A stretch of 64,000 bases of DNA from Setaria digitata (taxonomy: Eukaryota > Nematoda > Chromadorea > Rhabditida > Setariidae), in NCBI GenBank assembly GCA_003640385.1, contig RCAB01000012.1:431986-495985 (forward strand), given 5' to 3'. A model generated the notes under the pieces. The model saw only the letters and a program-made list of their open reading frames with translations, had not been told where the DNA came from and ran no database searches. The position numbers and the translations under genes were made by a program. Below are positions 34,713-47,079 of the stretch, piece by piece (the first letter of the stretch is position 1; each line of letters starts with the position of its first letter).

Positions 34713-37700
34713 GAGCGAATAGAATCTATTAATATAAGCACTTCGCTGAGATCTACCTCTGGGGTTACCCGGTAACTAGAGCGCGAAATCGATAAATTTC
34801 CAGAAATGATAAGAAGTATCACTGGCCATCGAGTTTTGGTAATCACATAGCATAGCATATGGGGAACCTGCAATTTGCATTCTTCTTGATCGATTGATAA
34901 ATTGATGGAGGAATTGTTGCGGGTAACTAAGTTGTCTCTTACGTAGTAGTGCTGAACAACATGTATTGTATTCGGGTGTTTTTTTGGAACGAGATGGATG
35001 AAATTGTAGATTTTAGGGTTAAAATCACAAGCGTGAGGTTGTGCCAAGAAATTCGATTAGCGCTTTTATTTCCAGATTCTAATTTTATAATTAATTCTGA
35101 AATGGAACCAGAATTACGAAAGCGAGCACTGTCTTGTATTGAAAATTGTGTGCCGGAGATACAAGTGGTTATTATCGTTCTTACTCGTGAACTTGCCTTT
35201 AAAGTATACAGATATTTTCTCGTAACTTATTTCCTCTCCTGACTTCAAATCTTTCGAGAAAAATCTCCATGGACTAACTGACAGATGTTACTCATTCTTT
35301 ATGATTCGCGTCATTTCATGCCTTAAAAAATTTAAAATGAGTCTGTAAAACAGTAAATTCCAATTTACCTGAGAGTCTATTCATTCAACAGAAAGGAAAC
35401 ATGAATATATCACATGTGAATTCATACATAAGACCCAGTTCTGTAAACTGCTATGATAAATGCCAGTCAGATTCTTTCGGTTTTCGGAATCCACATTTAC
35501 CAACAATCCTTTTATTCCGTTTACTTTCTTTTTGTTTGAAGGTAGCAAGACAGCTGAATGAAGATGCAGGGGGATATAAATGTGTAGCATGTATCAACGA
35601 TCGACGATTTGAATTGCACGTGAACGAAATCAAGGAGAAGCGCTGCTCAATAATATCCGGCACTTTGGGACGAATAGATATATTATTTTACCGAAATGCT
35701 TTAAGTAAGCTAAATAATTGCTACTGGAAAAATAAATTTCAAACTTTTTGTTTCGGAAAAGTTGTCGAACAAAGACAATTTTAAAACTACCTTTGGCCAC
35801 AAGACTGATGAAATTCACCTTTCTACTGATTGAATCGACCTAGTCGCATCAACAATCTGATAAAGCCCATACAGTTTTTATAGTACTTTTATTTCGCCAT
35901 GTAATATGTAACTGTTGTAACTTTCGTAATGTTTGTTGACCATCCTGGCATTGACTATTGGTGAAATATGCCACCACTTCCTGGCAAACATTCCAGGGAA
36001 TCCTTTCAGCATTCAACTTCTTTTTAGGTTTCATTAATCGTTAATAATTCTTCTCCAAAGTGCACAGCATTTGATTTCTGACCGCTACTAAGCAGGCTGA
36101 AGAAATTTGCCGTGATAGGAACGAAATTTATACAAGAGCTGTTAATCCGAAAACTTCATGAATGAATTCAATAGGTATAATTGAGGGAAGCCTAGTTGAG
36201 TGGATAATATTTTCTTTCCCAGTTTCCATAAAACAAAGAAAAAGCATTTCTGCAGAACCCGCTTACATCAAAGAACTTTACATTCTGGATTCTGTTGCAA
36301 TGGTCAATTTTCCACTGAAAAGACCGTTAGAACGTGTGCTGGGTTTCATTCAAAGACATATCCGTGTAAGTGTGAGGGTTTTTCTGATCCTATCATCTCA
36401 TTTATCTTTATCTAATTGCAGTGCTTAAGTGTTGAGGATGATACTTGCCATAGACATTTATTCCTCACACAATGATTAGTTAGAAGTGCAGCCGAAAAAT
36501 AAATAATAAATATTAGTTCAAGAAGTTCAAAATTTCTTTTTCCATTTTGGTGATGCCTCAAGATGAGACGGATAACGTCACAGAACAAATGCATCGGGCG
36601 GGATAACAGGCAGGATAACAGTTCCTTTGGGACCAATTTATTTTAGATAACTTTACACTTGCNATATCACGGCAGGATAACAGTTCCTTTGGGACCAATT
36701 TATTTTAGATAACTTTACACTTGCCACCTAACTCATCCATTGTACGCCAAATACAACACTTCACAGGAGACGTTTATTGCTGTGGCGCAGAACCGGAACT
36801 CATTCAATCAAATCATTTTGCGCTACATGTGTCAGACGAGGTTTGTTCTTGATAGAATAATGTAGATGCCACTTAGATTTGACTGGAGCATCTCAATGAC
36901 TTCAGATTGATCGAGCTAATGATCTAATGAATGTAGAGGAGGTCTGATGCTGCAAATCTGTGTGCTATTTTCTTCTGTTCTCCAGGTAATCTCATTATTG
37001 CTATTTAAGATGCGGAAAATGGATACCTTATGTGGCCTATGCCGCACGAACACCTCCGTGCCTATACTGGTCTGTTGCACCATGCAAGGAACTGCATTCG
37101 CCAATGCAAAAATACTAAGAGCACAGAATTTGCCAGTGGTTACTTTGGTTCGTCTTTCTTTCTCGAGAACTGCAGAGACAGGCTGAATGAGGTCAACGTC
37201 CTTCACTGAAGTTACTCTTATCATATCACTAGCTTACAGTCTTGCAGCCCTTTTCGCCAGACATTTCGGCGACGTTTTGCAGCCATACTCTACAGATCCC
37301 ATGTTTACAGGAGGATTATCATTAACAAAGTCTTTGTACCACGCACATCAAGAGCTCATTAGGTAGTTCCTCCACTTTTCACTGTTGCCTGGAGAAATTA
37401 ATGCATATTTCCCCATTGTTTTGTTCTTATTCAAATTCATCTACAGACTAGCGACTTGTCATCCGAGGACATTCGCACAGCAATAGATACTTTCCAGTCT
37501 TCTCAAGTACGTATCATGATAACAACAGGGTATATTCGCGGTCTGATAGATTTGAAATCACCGATAATCATCATCAATTATGATTTGCCGAGACCTGATG
37601 CATATGCTCGAAGGTGATCCGTTAATCCTGATTTCAAATCTCAAATTAAAAAATTATTGAAATTAAATTCGGATCGAAACCGACTTCTTAAGCAACAACA

Positions 37701-37979
37701 ATTCGTGTAAGGATCACTTGATAAAATGAAATGAGGATTTCACGATGCTTGGGGGAATAACAACAACCCTTAATGATGTCAACTGTTTATTTTCCGCACT
37801 GAATTTTTTTTTTTTTTTTTTGACTTTATTTTATATTCAGGGTAAATTTCATGGGTAATTCTCGTATTGCGGAACGTACAGTGTTCATATCGCTGATTAA
37901 AATGTCTGAGAGGCAAAAACTGTCTTGCCTGAAAAGAAAACTTGGGTTACGGTGGATCCTGGAAATGTGTCCGGATTAA
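34713..37979 (+). CDS. divergent eIF4A-like protein with degraded DEAD-box motifs
   Basis: Nine exons fit together in phase: 34713-34771, 34804-34838, 35076-35203, 35542-35704, 36223-36365, 36709-36840, 37010-37147, 37447-37613, 37841-37979; 1104 nt, 367 residues plus an unfound N-terminus (no ATG in the first exon seen). Similarity to eIF4A/eIF4A3 runs through both RecA-like lobes: VVIIVLTRELAFKV (motif Ia), SGTLGRIDIL (Ib, normally GTPGR), MDTLCGLCRTN (normally DTLCDLY.TL), ILVCCT (motif IV), RIMITTGYIRGLID and IIIINYDLP (around motif V). Catalytic signatures are gone: no GTGKT P-loop, DEAD replaced by DSVA (ELYILDSVAMV), SAT replaced, HRIGR replaced by ARRVN. An ATP-driven helicase is therefore unlikely. 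Open frames and usable splice sites argue against a plain pseudogene. The acceptor at 36709 lies in a 54-bp duplication. Alternatives: fast-evolving regulatory paralogue, or a recent pseudogene not yet disabled. Confidence 0.7.
36609..36724. repeat. 54-bp direct duplication flanking an N
   Basis: Identical 54-bp copies at 36609-36662 and 36671-36724 (GGCAGGATAACAG to TTACACTTGC), separated by N at 36663 and ATATCAC. The right copy carries the exon start at 36709. Confidence 0.9.
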
Positions 37980-38991
37980 AAAGTGATTTAGTTTGATGTC
38001 ATGGCGAGTTGTCTCGGAAAACGACTTCAACTTAGCCTTAGCTTGAAAATAAACACCATTTTACAATTTCGGATTGCTACACTGTGAATCACCTTGATGT
38101 TACGCTCTGTTATTGAAACTTTTTTTTTTCGAAATTTATATGAGGAATACCATATCCTGATGTTATGCCCCGTTGTTTCTTCTTCCTTTTTACGCCTCCA
38201 CGTAAATCTTAAATGTCTGAATTAAATGAGTAGTCTGGCTGAAGAATCTACCTTGGGATTTTCTAACCACTGATAAATTAAGATATTATTTCTCTAGTAT
38301 GATTAATAAGACAAGATCCAAAAGCGTATTTGAAGAACCACTCGATTTCAATTAGTCTTGAATTTCGTATGATATTAAAAAATTTTTGCGCTCGATTCCC
38401 ACGAAACATCTTCAATCTGGCTGTTCCTTTGAACTTAACAGTTAATACCCACCATTACATTTTTCCGCTGTTATGAAAAATTTTCAGTTGTCATAACTCC
38501 TCAATCAGCTAACTCATTCATTTCAACCTACTTTTTCCTATAGCAGAATGGATATTATTTGAATTGTTTCTTTGTTTTTTGAAAAATGCTGATAAATTAT
38601 GAAGCTCGAAGATTTATCCATAATTCTCACAGTTGTCAAGCAATAAAAAGTAGCAGAAAATACTGCGAACTCTCTTTCCAAAAAAGTACTGTGGGCGAAG
38701 TGCTGAACAATGGGACAGATGAAATTAAAATACAGGAAGTCCAGTTATAATAATTTGTAACTGACAAATGAGAATAGCGAAGAAAGTTTCTTTCCTAAAC
38801 ACCAATCTGAACTAAAACCAACTGAAATACAAAATGATTTAGCCTACAACTTGAAATCTCGTTATAATTCACTATATCTTTAAAAATCCGAGAAGTATGA
38901 ATTTGCAGCAATAAAAGTGACGACTCTTTACTTTCTATTATCTACCATAACTAACAGTAAGCAGAGCAAGATGAAATGAGATGGTCATCAA
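37980..38991. other. convergent intergenic interval
   Basis: Between the 3' ends of the plus-strand eIF4A-like gene and the minus-strand 96-residue gene. No exon supported; AT-rich, presumably the two 3' untranslated regions. Confidence 0.4.
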
Positions 38992-39938
38992 TCAAAATTT
39001 TTTGATTGCCATACCGTCTTTAAATAGTGGTGCAAGCCGTTCCATTTCAGCTTCAGCCTGGAAAATCAAAATATCCATAATATATCTTGAAGAGCAAATT
39101 TATGTATAAATTTAACGGAAAGGAAAAAATACCGAGAAGATCGAAAGGTTTTCAGTGATAGCGGCAAGCACATTACCTAGGATTTCTCATCTTTCCTAAA
39201 CTACAGGAGAAAAAAATTTCTTCAATGAATGCGACTAATACTGACCTCCTCATTTAGCTTTCTGGGCGGTGGAGGTCGAAGCTTATCAGCATTAAGATAC
39301 ACAATAACGAGACCCGACAACTGAATCGCTGTCGACAACAATGCAAGCGCAAATCTAGCCTGTCATATATACCGATTATCGAAAAGGACAAAACCAATGA
39401 TTCGATATTTACAAATATTTAGAAATCATGAAGAGTGAATTCATCAAACAAGACACTGTTAAATAGAGATTTATTGGCCAGTCAACTACATGGATGTGAG
39501 GTAATTCAATAAAACGAGTAAATTATCTGTGGAAAAACTGATTAATACTTGATAAGGGACCTTATAATGTTAGGTGCTCTGTTTTGCCTCAACTTCAGCA
39601 TACTGTGATACACCGATTTTTTTTTTTTTTTTTTTTTCAGAATTCTGCAAATTAACCTATGAAAGAGAACGCCTTCAACACGCAAATAATTATGATAGGG
39701 CCAGTATACCCAGATAAGTAAAAAGGTCAGGAAATGAAAAATTTTTTTAACCTTTCTACTTACCTAAGTATACAGTACTTACAGTCTAGATGGGGGAGAA
39801 CGACAAAGAAGAAACGTGAAAACCAACATGGTGACTTATAAATCGAGCTGGTGGTGCATATTCATGGCCAAGATGGAAAGATCGAGTAGCAGAAATGATT
39901 TTAAAAGCATTCTTTGCAACAGCGTTCGAATAAAGCAT
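38992..39938 (-). CDS. small predicted mitochondrial membrane protein (96 aa), unrecognised
   Basis: Three in-phase exons on the minus strand: 39938-39828, 39359-39246, 39057-38992; 291 nt, 96 residues. The N-terminus (MLYSNAVAKNAFK..SATRSFH) is basic and hydroxylated with no acidic residue for about 24 positions, like a mitochondrial presequence. A single hydrophobic segment follows (ARFALALLSTAIQLSGLVIV), then a DKLRPPPPRKLNEE linker and a short charged tail ending DGMAIKKF. Layout resembles small single-pass respiratory-chain subunits, but I could not assign a family. The donor after residue 37 (GTTGGT) is weak, so the first exon is less sure than the last two, which have good acceptors and an exact phase. 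Confidence 0.55.
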
Positions 39939-42061
39939 TCCTCAATATTCCACAAGCAATATATGTAAAACGATGTGTCAACTTTCTTTAAAAAAAATAC
40001 AAAAAAAGAAAATTTTCAAATAATCTTGCACCAACTTCTTCACTTTACAATGCAAATTCTGAAATACCAGATCTTTTCACTTTAAATTTAGCTATAAATT
40101 TATAGGGACAACTACCATGATGTCATCCAGAAAAAGCATGGGTGTGCATTGGCGAGTATGCACGTCGACAGTTTGTAAGCACCCTAGTTTTAGACTTAAG
40201 ACTACTAGCAGAGCACAATTTAATGAAGCTGAAAATACAGCACAAAGGAAAAGTATCACAAATGGTAGCCACTGGTAATGAATTATATTTTTGCTGGTGA
40301 CTTTCTAATACATTTTGCTATTTTAAATGGAATGGGTAACAGGTGTGTTTTCACTCTCTGGTGAGAAACGCATATCATCACTTCCAATGAAACACAACTC
40401 AGCAATATACCCAGTACAATACAGTTACCGACATTACTGATAAAATGTGGCTAGTGTCACACCAAATGCACCAGCATGAAACACTACATCCCTTCTCGTC
40501 GTCAGAACTAAGAAATCATTCTATTGCCTGGAAGTTTTCACTACTTCTCACTAGCAGGTTTCCCAACTTAGTTTCGAATATCTACACTCCTTTTAAGGGA
40601 ATGTGGTTATAGAGGAACTGATGGGCTTACTGCCCTGCTTTTTTTCCTAATCATTCCTGCAACATTCATCTGTTTTTTTTAACGCATATCCACAGCCTAA
40701 GAGCAATCCTAACTGTCAGTAACACATCAAGTCAAGAAGAAACAAACTGTAAAGATGACCTTCTTTCAACAAAAACATTTATGAACAATACACTACAAGA
40801 AGTATCAAACCACTAAATCATATATTACAAGCAAATAATCAAATCACCAAGTACAAGTAGTAAGAAAAAAACGAAAACGAAAGATTCGCAACCAATTAAA
40901 AAAAAACCTCGTGCTAAGCTAACCGCAACAAATACTATGGGTATTCGAATCTCACTGAACCAGTAATTCTACAATTAATTACTAAGTATCTCTCGGAAAA
41001 CATGAACGGTATAAAATTCTCTTCGAAAAAAAAAATCCTTTCAGAAATATTCCCTAATTATGTGCACGGATACGAAGAGGGGATGATAAAGTATAGCAAC
41101 TATTTCAAAATATCCAATAATTCAAATATACTGGTTTTGAACTAAAGCATTATTGCTTGCTGCCTGTGATTAGACTATATAAACTTCTCAATTGTTAACT
41201 ATACTACACGAACAAAATATATTCATTAATTTGCAAAATCTAATAATAACAGGCAGCTGACAGCATGATCTTTCAATCATTACCAATACGGAAATAAAAA
41301 TACCTGAATTACGAGTACAAGATATTTAAAAACAAATGAATAATTCCGTTCAACATCAGATACATGCACTAATTTAATACACTAGTTCATGAATTTAGCA
41401 TATAATAAAAACTTATAAATCTTCAAATAAATGAAGGATGCTGGAAGGCTAGAAACATCTAGTACCAGTATATTGGAAATGAACTCGATATCAGAACAAC
41501 TTTTTTGAAAGCAATGAAACTGTTTAAATGTGGAAAAGGAAAAAAAAAAAGACCAACCAATGGAATGACAGAAAACCTTCAAATTTGTTCTAAGTTTTTC
41601 AAATATAGTTGTTTAATGCCACAGTCTAAATTGTGGCCATTGGCAATTTACAACCTTCCAGACAACAATACATGAAAATGAATTATTACATGTCCTCATC
41701 TATATACGAAGAATTTTCTTATATTTTCCCGAAAGATATGACTGTAATCCCCAATGCATGAGTAATATATGTTTACAGTAGTTATCAAGCAGAGGTTGAA
41801 GGGTATAAGTACATTTCTTCACATTCCTCATCCATGACGGTGTAAATCAAATGCGCATTATACTTTGACACCACTAAACCTGTATTTCCTGAGAAAAAAA
41901 TGATAGTACTTACATGAGAATGACCTAACTGAACTTAAACTATATATGTTCTGTGATGTTAAAGAAACAAATTGTACAAATAAAATAAGAATCCCACTTT
42001 TTACTTCACTACAAATAAAAATGAATATACTACAGTAAAATTATGAGTTGGGAACAAATTC
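39939..42061. other. intergenic, small gene to BAP18-like gene
   Basis: No exon supported with confidence. A hydrophobic reading on the minus strand at 40228-40116 with an acceptor and donor was noticed, but nothing joins to it. Confidence 0.35.
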
Positions 42062-43632
42062 TTAAATATTGAACGTACCACTATCAAAATTCTTTAATCC
42101 ACTGCTCTGCACCCTGGGTTCTGGCGGTAAAACAACTGAGGGTGTGGTAGAATGAACAGTAACTGTAGTGAGAGCTGGTGGCACTACATTAAGCGGTCCA
42201 CCTTTTATTCGTGACCCAGTTGATGAATTGAGGTTTAATGACTGTACATGAGTAACATTAGTATAACGAGCACTGCTTGATACTGTAATGCCACTAGGCG
42301 TCGTATTGATTATACGACGTTTAAAACTAGTATCCATTGACGGATGTGGAACACTACTCGTGCGCTTCACCAACGCCCTCGAGACAGCAGTGGGTCTCAC
42401 AGTAGTACCATTTGATCGTGGAGTAATCGCTCTTACATATTGGCTAGTTGTAGGTCTCTTAATCATATCATCCTTCATAAGTTGTCTACAAAAGAAACAA
42501 ATGCGTCTAGTTGCATTTAATATTTTGAATTTAAGCCACGTACATATCTATAATGTATACCTATAACGCGACATATGCTATATCCTTCCTTTTCTAATCT
42601 CACTTTAGAAATTTATTCGGCTCTTGTATTCCTTCTATTCAATTCAATCAAATCGAGAATTAGGTTTGTCACAACTTACACTTCTCTTCCTTGGACCGTT
42701 TCACTAATGCGTTGCAAATCACTTGCAAAGCGTGACACTGCATCATGCAAACTATTGGTATCTGAACTTGTCCATTTCCTGGAATTTCGCAACTTCAAGC
42801 ATTTTTTTCCTTCCCTCATTTATCGCAAACATGCAGGAAATTTGACTCTGAATTTGACCGAAGCATAGGGACAAAGCACACTCACATGTTACTAAACCCC
42901 AGCATAAAAATCACTCCAAAGTGGCTGGAATCACAGCAGCTCCATAGCTAAGTTATGATTCTAGCAGCCACATATTCCCATTATTCGCTTTTAAATCTTT
43001 AAACATTATTCGTTTAACAGTTGTCATCAGAAGTGAGATTAAAAACTTCTAATTATACCAGACAATCCAGACATAGCTTTTTATATAAACTAAATCCGAA
43101 TATTCTACACTTCTGGACGAAGTATAAATGGTCAAGCTGAACAGAACACTCATAAATCGAAAGAAACGGAACCTTTCGATTCCATTTTTTGGATTATGCA
43201 AATTCGCAATAAGTCCACCCAATTTTTGAAATGCTTGTCCAGCAGCCAGGAAAACTTCCGAAACCTGAAAAAAGGAGCTGCTGCTGTACTGTTTGCTCTA
43301 CCCCATTTTCAACCACTCTAAGAAAATCTATCACAAAGCACGTATCGGAATATTTTCTTCTCTTGCCATCCAAATACAAAGAGATAGAACAGCAAGGAAG
43401 CTTTAGTAATTCAATTTCAACCAAATAACATCCTATCTACTTTGATGACCCGGATTTATAGATCCTCTCAATAAATAACCCAGAACAACGAACAAGCGAT
43501 AACTTTAATGTCTATACGTTAAGGGACCTTTTGAGCAGAGGCACCAGAACTGGTCGGTTGTTCTCTCAGATTTTCGGCAATAGGCGTAGATGCACTCGTC
43601 GATGGTATCGCATCAGTCTGCCGGTTGTTCAT
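42062..43632 (-). CDS. BAP18-like chromatin complex subunit
   Basis: Homologue of human BAP18 (C17orf49), a small nuclear protein found with MLL1/NURF-type complexes that read and modify histone H3 lysine 4. Four minus-strand exons: 43632-43528, 43264-43173, 42778-42680, 42485-42062; 720 nt, 239 residues, phases exact. The diagnostic N-terminal helix is VSEVFLAAGQAFQKLGGLI (human: VGEIFSAAGAAFTKLGEL), followed by the SANT-like block KWTSSDTNSLHDAVSRFASD (human KWTETEIEMLRAAVKRFGDD) and RISETVQ. The remainder is a Ser/Thr/Pro/Val-rich basic tail with little predicted order (RPTTSQYVRA, KRRIINTTP). Start ATG is preceded by a stop-rich segment. Human BAP18 is about 170 residues, so the tail is longer here. 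Confidence 0.78.
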
Positions 43633-44822
43633 TTAGTCCTTTCAAAAATTAATTTAAGCACATAACTCTTCGTTCGGATATAACAGCATAATCCCCGGTT
43701 CTCTTAGTTACGCAATCACAATCAAATCTCTCTTGAACAACTACTTCCTCTCGCAGCAACATCACTCAGACTCCTCCAATACCCAATTACGCAAACTAAT
43801 TCGTACCTGCCGCCATGTAAACAAAATCAGCACCCTTCCACATCTTTATTTTACGCGGCCCATAAATGAAGTAATTCCATCGCAAAAATTAAAGAAGGTT
43901 GGTGTGGAGTTGCGGAGCACTCGGCGGCTGTCATGAGTGTCTGGACGCAGTTGAAGTTGAAGCAGCGCCGACACCAACAAACTGCAACTGCAACTTAAAC
44001 TGTGTTTCCTTCACCATATTGCTCAAGTTCGTGATGGTTTACCTCCTGCAAAACTCTCTGTGCCTGCAACTGCCTCTGTACCAGAAATTTAATCGAACGA
44101 TCGGATCAAGAAATCCCGCATGTAATAGTCAACTCCCAGATAAGACAAAAGCTGCTTGGAGCGAAAGGGAAGGAATTTAAGAAATAGGGTTAAAAATCGT
44201 TTTCACATTTGAAGTCCTCTTTGTAAAAAAACTTTAATTTTCTACAACCTCTTAATGGCAACAGTAAGCAAACATCAACAGTAATGCCAATATTAGATAA
44301 TGATAGGCATTTTAATGTCATTATTGTCGTACATTCATTTCAATGATTAGTCCGTTATTTCTTCACATATAATCTACTGCAAAAATTTTCAGGCATTTGA
44401 AATTATAGAAGCAAAAGTGGAAACAAATACCATCAGAACAATTTCGAACAAAACATCTTCGTCACAATATTAACGAAATGAATAAAGCATCTGGAGAATT
44501 CCAATGCGGTTTTTGAAAAATTACAATGCAAATCAAATACTAGAAATCTGAATTCAGATTTTATCGCCCTCTTTCGCTAGACTCACATGGTCTAGCATAT
44601 ATTTAATACTTTTCTTCCATATAAGTGTTAATACTCATTCCAAATTATCTTAAACTGAATACGTAGTTTTCAAGACTACAATACTTGAGGTTAATTTCAT
44701 AAAAGCGAAATTCAAAAGTGTAATACAACAGAGTATGATATAGAGATCGGAAGCAATATAATTGACCAGAATTTAGCATTCAATCTATCTCAAGTCGTGG
44801 CGTATTTCCAAGACAATAACTT
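43633..44822. other. intergenic, BAP18-like gene to EMC10
   Basis: No exon supported on either strand. Should carry the BAP18-like promoter and the EMC10 3' untranslated region. Confidence 0.4.
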
Positions 44823-46368
44823 CTACTCTCCACTTTGTTCGGCTGTTGCAGCATTAGAAATTACCATAAAGATTAATGCTGCAGCTATGTACATCCACTA
44901 AAAAGGGCTTGTGTAATATAGTTTTATGGAAACAATATAAGAATCAGAATTCTGAAGTTCATTATCCCAACCTGAAAAAACCAGAAACTTTTTCTACTTA
45001 CATATTTCTGAATAAAGGACCGGTTATCCTGTTGAGCTCCATGCTGTCTCGCTTGTCGTTCCTTTTCCATCTTTTGAATATACGAAACTGTATCAGGCCT
45101 TAAAAAAATCGTTTAGACGAAGACACCGCTGAGAACTACCAATCGTGAAAGGTTTACTTCACTTACTATTACTCAATTCTTTTGATGTGTGAGGAAAAGC
45201 AGTTCAGGAAAATCCAATTTTACGCTGACCGTCTTAATCTGAATAATCAACTACGCCTAGTTCCTAAATTCTTACTACATTTTTTTATAGAAATTTCGAA
45301 AAAAGTTACAAGGGCAATTCCTTGACCGTGTTAACTACAACTGATCCTCCTATCTCGATGTCCTCTGCAAATGACTTTGTTTTACAAAACTGATAATTTA
45401 TCTCCACAGCAAACAAATTCTCTGGGAAAACCGCTAAGGATTGCAAGTTCTGGTGGTCAGTATCCAACAATAACCGAAAATGATGGGCTCCATTAGCTTG
45501 CAACATCAAACACTGCAAATTGGTGGAGATAAATATGGCGCTTTAAAAGGATACTAGGAAATTATTAGGAAAAAAATAACCTCTTTTTTTGAGAGACGCT
45601 TTAATAAAAAAAAAGCTACAATATCTAACACTAGCCTTGAAACTCTCCTTTAAAAACTCTGTGTCATTCTGCATGAAATATCGACAACAGGGACTCTCTT
45701 ATAATATTCTTTTACCAGTCATCTGGCCACTTATTCCTTTTATGAAAATATTCTCACCATGTTTCGGATTTCAACTAAAACTGACTCACCGGCTCATTGT
45801 AACCTTGCACATCCCCACTATCAATATTAGCCTTAATGCGATAAGTCCATCCATTATTTGCAGCTTGAGTGAGATCATTCCGCCATTTACTCGGATTGAC
45901 AGAAGATCGAAAATAGGCTGTATAATTATTATCAAATGCCCTCTCCACTGTTATACTACCAAGCGACAGAAAATCGTCTACGGCTATAAAGAAAAGAAAA
46001 AAATGGAAACGCAAACAGCAGCAAGGTTCAATTCAATCAGGACAGTAAATTTAAAAGCACTTAGGCAATATCCAGCAATATAAATTTCTCCTAATATGCA
46101 ATAAATTTTAAATCTTTTAAAGGTTTGAAGGATAATACACTCACTTCTATTTAAAGTACTTAAATTCTGAAAGCACCCGAAAAGCTGTTCTGCTCATTTT
46201 GAATGAAGCAGGCTCCATAGTAATCAAGCCATCTCTTATACTGACAAAGACTTGTTAAAAAAGAAAAAACTAAAAGAGCATACAACCTGAGGCAGAATAC
46301 TCAAGATCGATTCGCCAGTGGCCGACAGCTTGAGCATATTGTAAGTGATAAAGAAATAAAAAGAACAT
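44823..46368 (-). CDS. emc-10: ER membrane protein complex subunit 10
   Basis: Lumenal subunit of the ER membrane protein complex, an insertase for tail-anchored and multipass proteins. Five minus-strand exons: 46368-46287, 45977-45790, 45512-45310, 45098-45002, 44897-44823; 645 nt, 214 residues, all phases exact. Features in order: a signal peptide (MFFLFLYHLQYAQAVG), a beta-rich lumenal domain (IDLEYS..., NNGWTYRIKANID, FAVEINYQ), the linker PDTVSYIQKMEKERQ, then QKY-WMYIAAALIFMVISNA, a single membrane helix close to the human EMC10 end ([20 protein letters not shown]). The tail is short (ATAEQSGE); the Gly-rich mammalian tail is absent, matching the membrane-bound isoform. Confidence 0.85.
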
Positions 46369-47079
46369 CCTGGAATAGAGCTTCGGATCGCAAAATTATG
46401 AGGTGAAACAACCTAAACTACGCCTTTGAACTGTATTGGATTTGTCTTCCTGATGTCGTTCTTTTCAGAAGAGAACCAGCAGCTTCAGAATCAGTTCAGA
46501 AATCACATTTGATACTTCAAAGCAAACATCAAATATTTCCTCAAAAGTCAACCTGCCTATGTGCTGTCAACCCATCTTGAAAAACGGAATGTATTTATAT
46601 GTTTTTGTTAAAACAAATTAGTAAAAATGTATTTGTAGAAAGTATTAAATTTTTGCTGACAGTGACAACGTAAAAATACACTTGATACTCTAAAGCAAAA
46701 GTCAGATATTTAATGAAAAACTTAATTATAAAGCAGATAATTTAACCATTATGTAGTCAAGTATATTACAAGCATATACAAAATTTTTAGTAAATATTCA
46801 TAAAATTTTTACATTTTTACATTCAGATAAAAGTAATAAGAAACATTAAGAAACTAAGAAAATAATCAGTGAATGCAGCTATAACTTTTCCATAAATATT
46901 AATGAAAATCTCGAAGCCTTAAACAAGCGTGAAATTCCAAAACTTTGATTTTTAGATGAAAGTAAAAGCGCATCAAAGTTTCCGGAAAAAATATGTGAAT
47001 TGCAAACCACTGAATCACTTTTTTTTCTTTAGCCAACGTTTTATTATTAGTGAGCAAAATATTAAAAGAATGATAAACA
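46369..47079. other. intergenic, EMC10 to ClC gene
   Basis: No exon supported. Very AT-rich. TTTATT at 47040-47045 (AATAAA on the minus strand) sits 35 nt past the ClC stop and may be its polyadenylation signal. Confidence 0.35.

Noticed and set aside
34806..34875. Reading the eIF4A-like gene through 34838 gives weak P-loop-like similarity with an in-frame stop
   Set aside because: The alignment is thin, and the spliced model through 34838/35076 keeps phase without a stop; the similarity is probably chance.
40116..40228. Minus-strand hydrophobic open segment with acceptor and donor
   Set aside because: It has a plausible TTTTCAG acceptor but no exon joins it in phase, and the downstream 96-residue gene has its own ATG at 39938.
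42288..42566. Plus-strand open frame opposite the BAP18-like tail
   Set aside because: It is the antisense shadow of a low-complexity coding exon; no splice context or homology.
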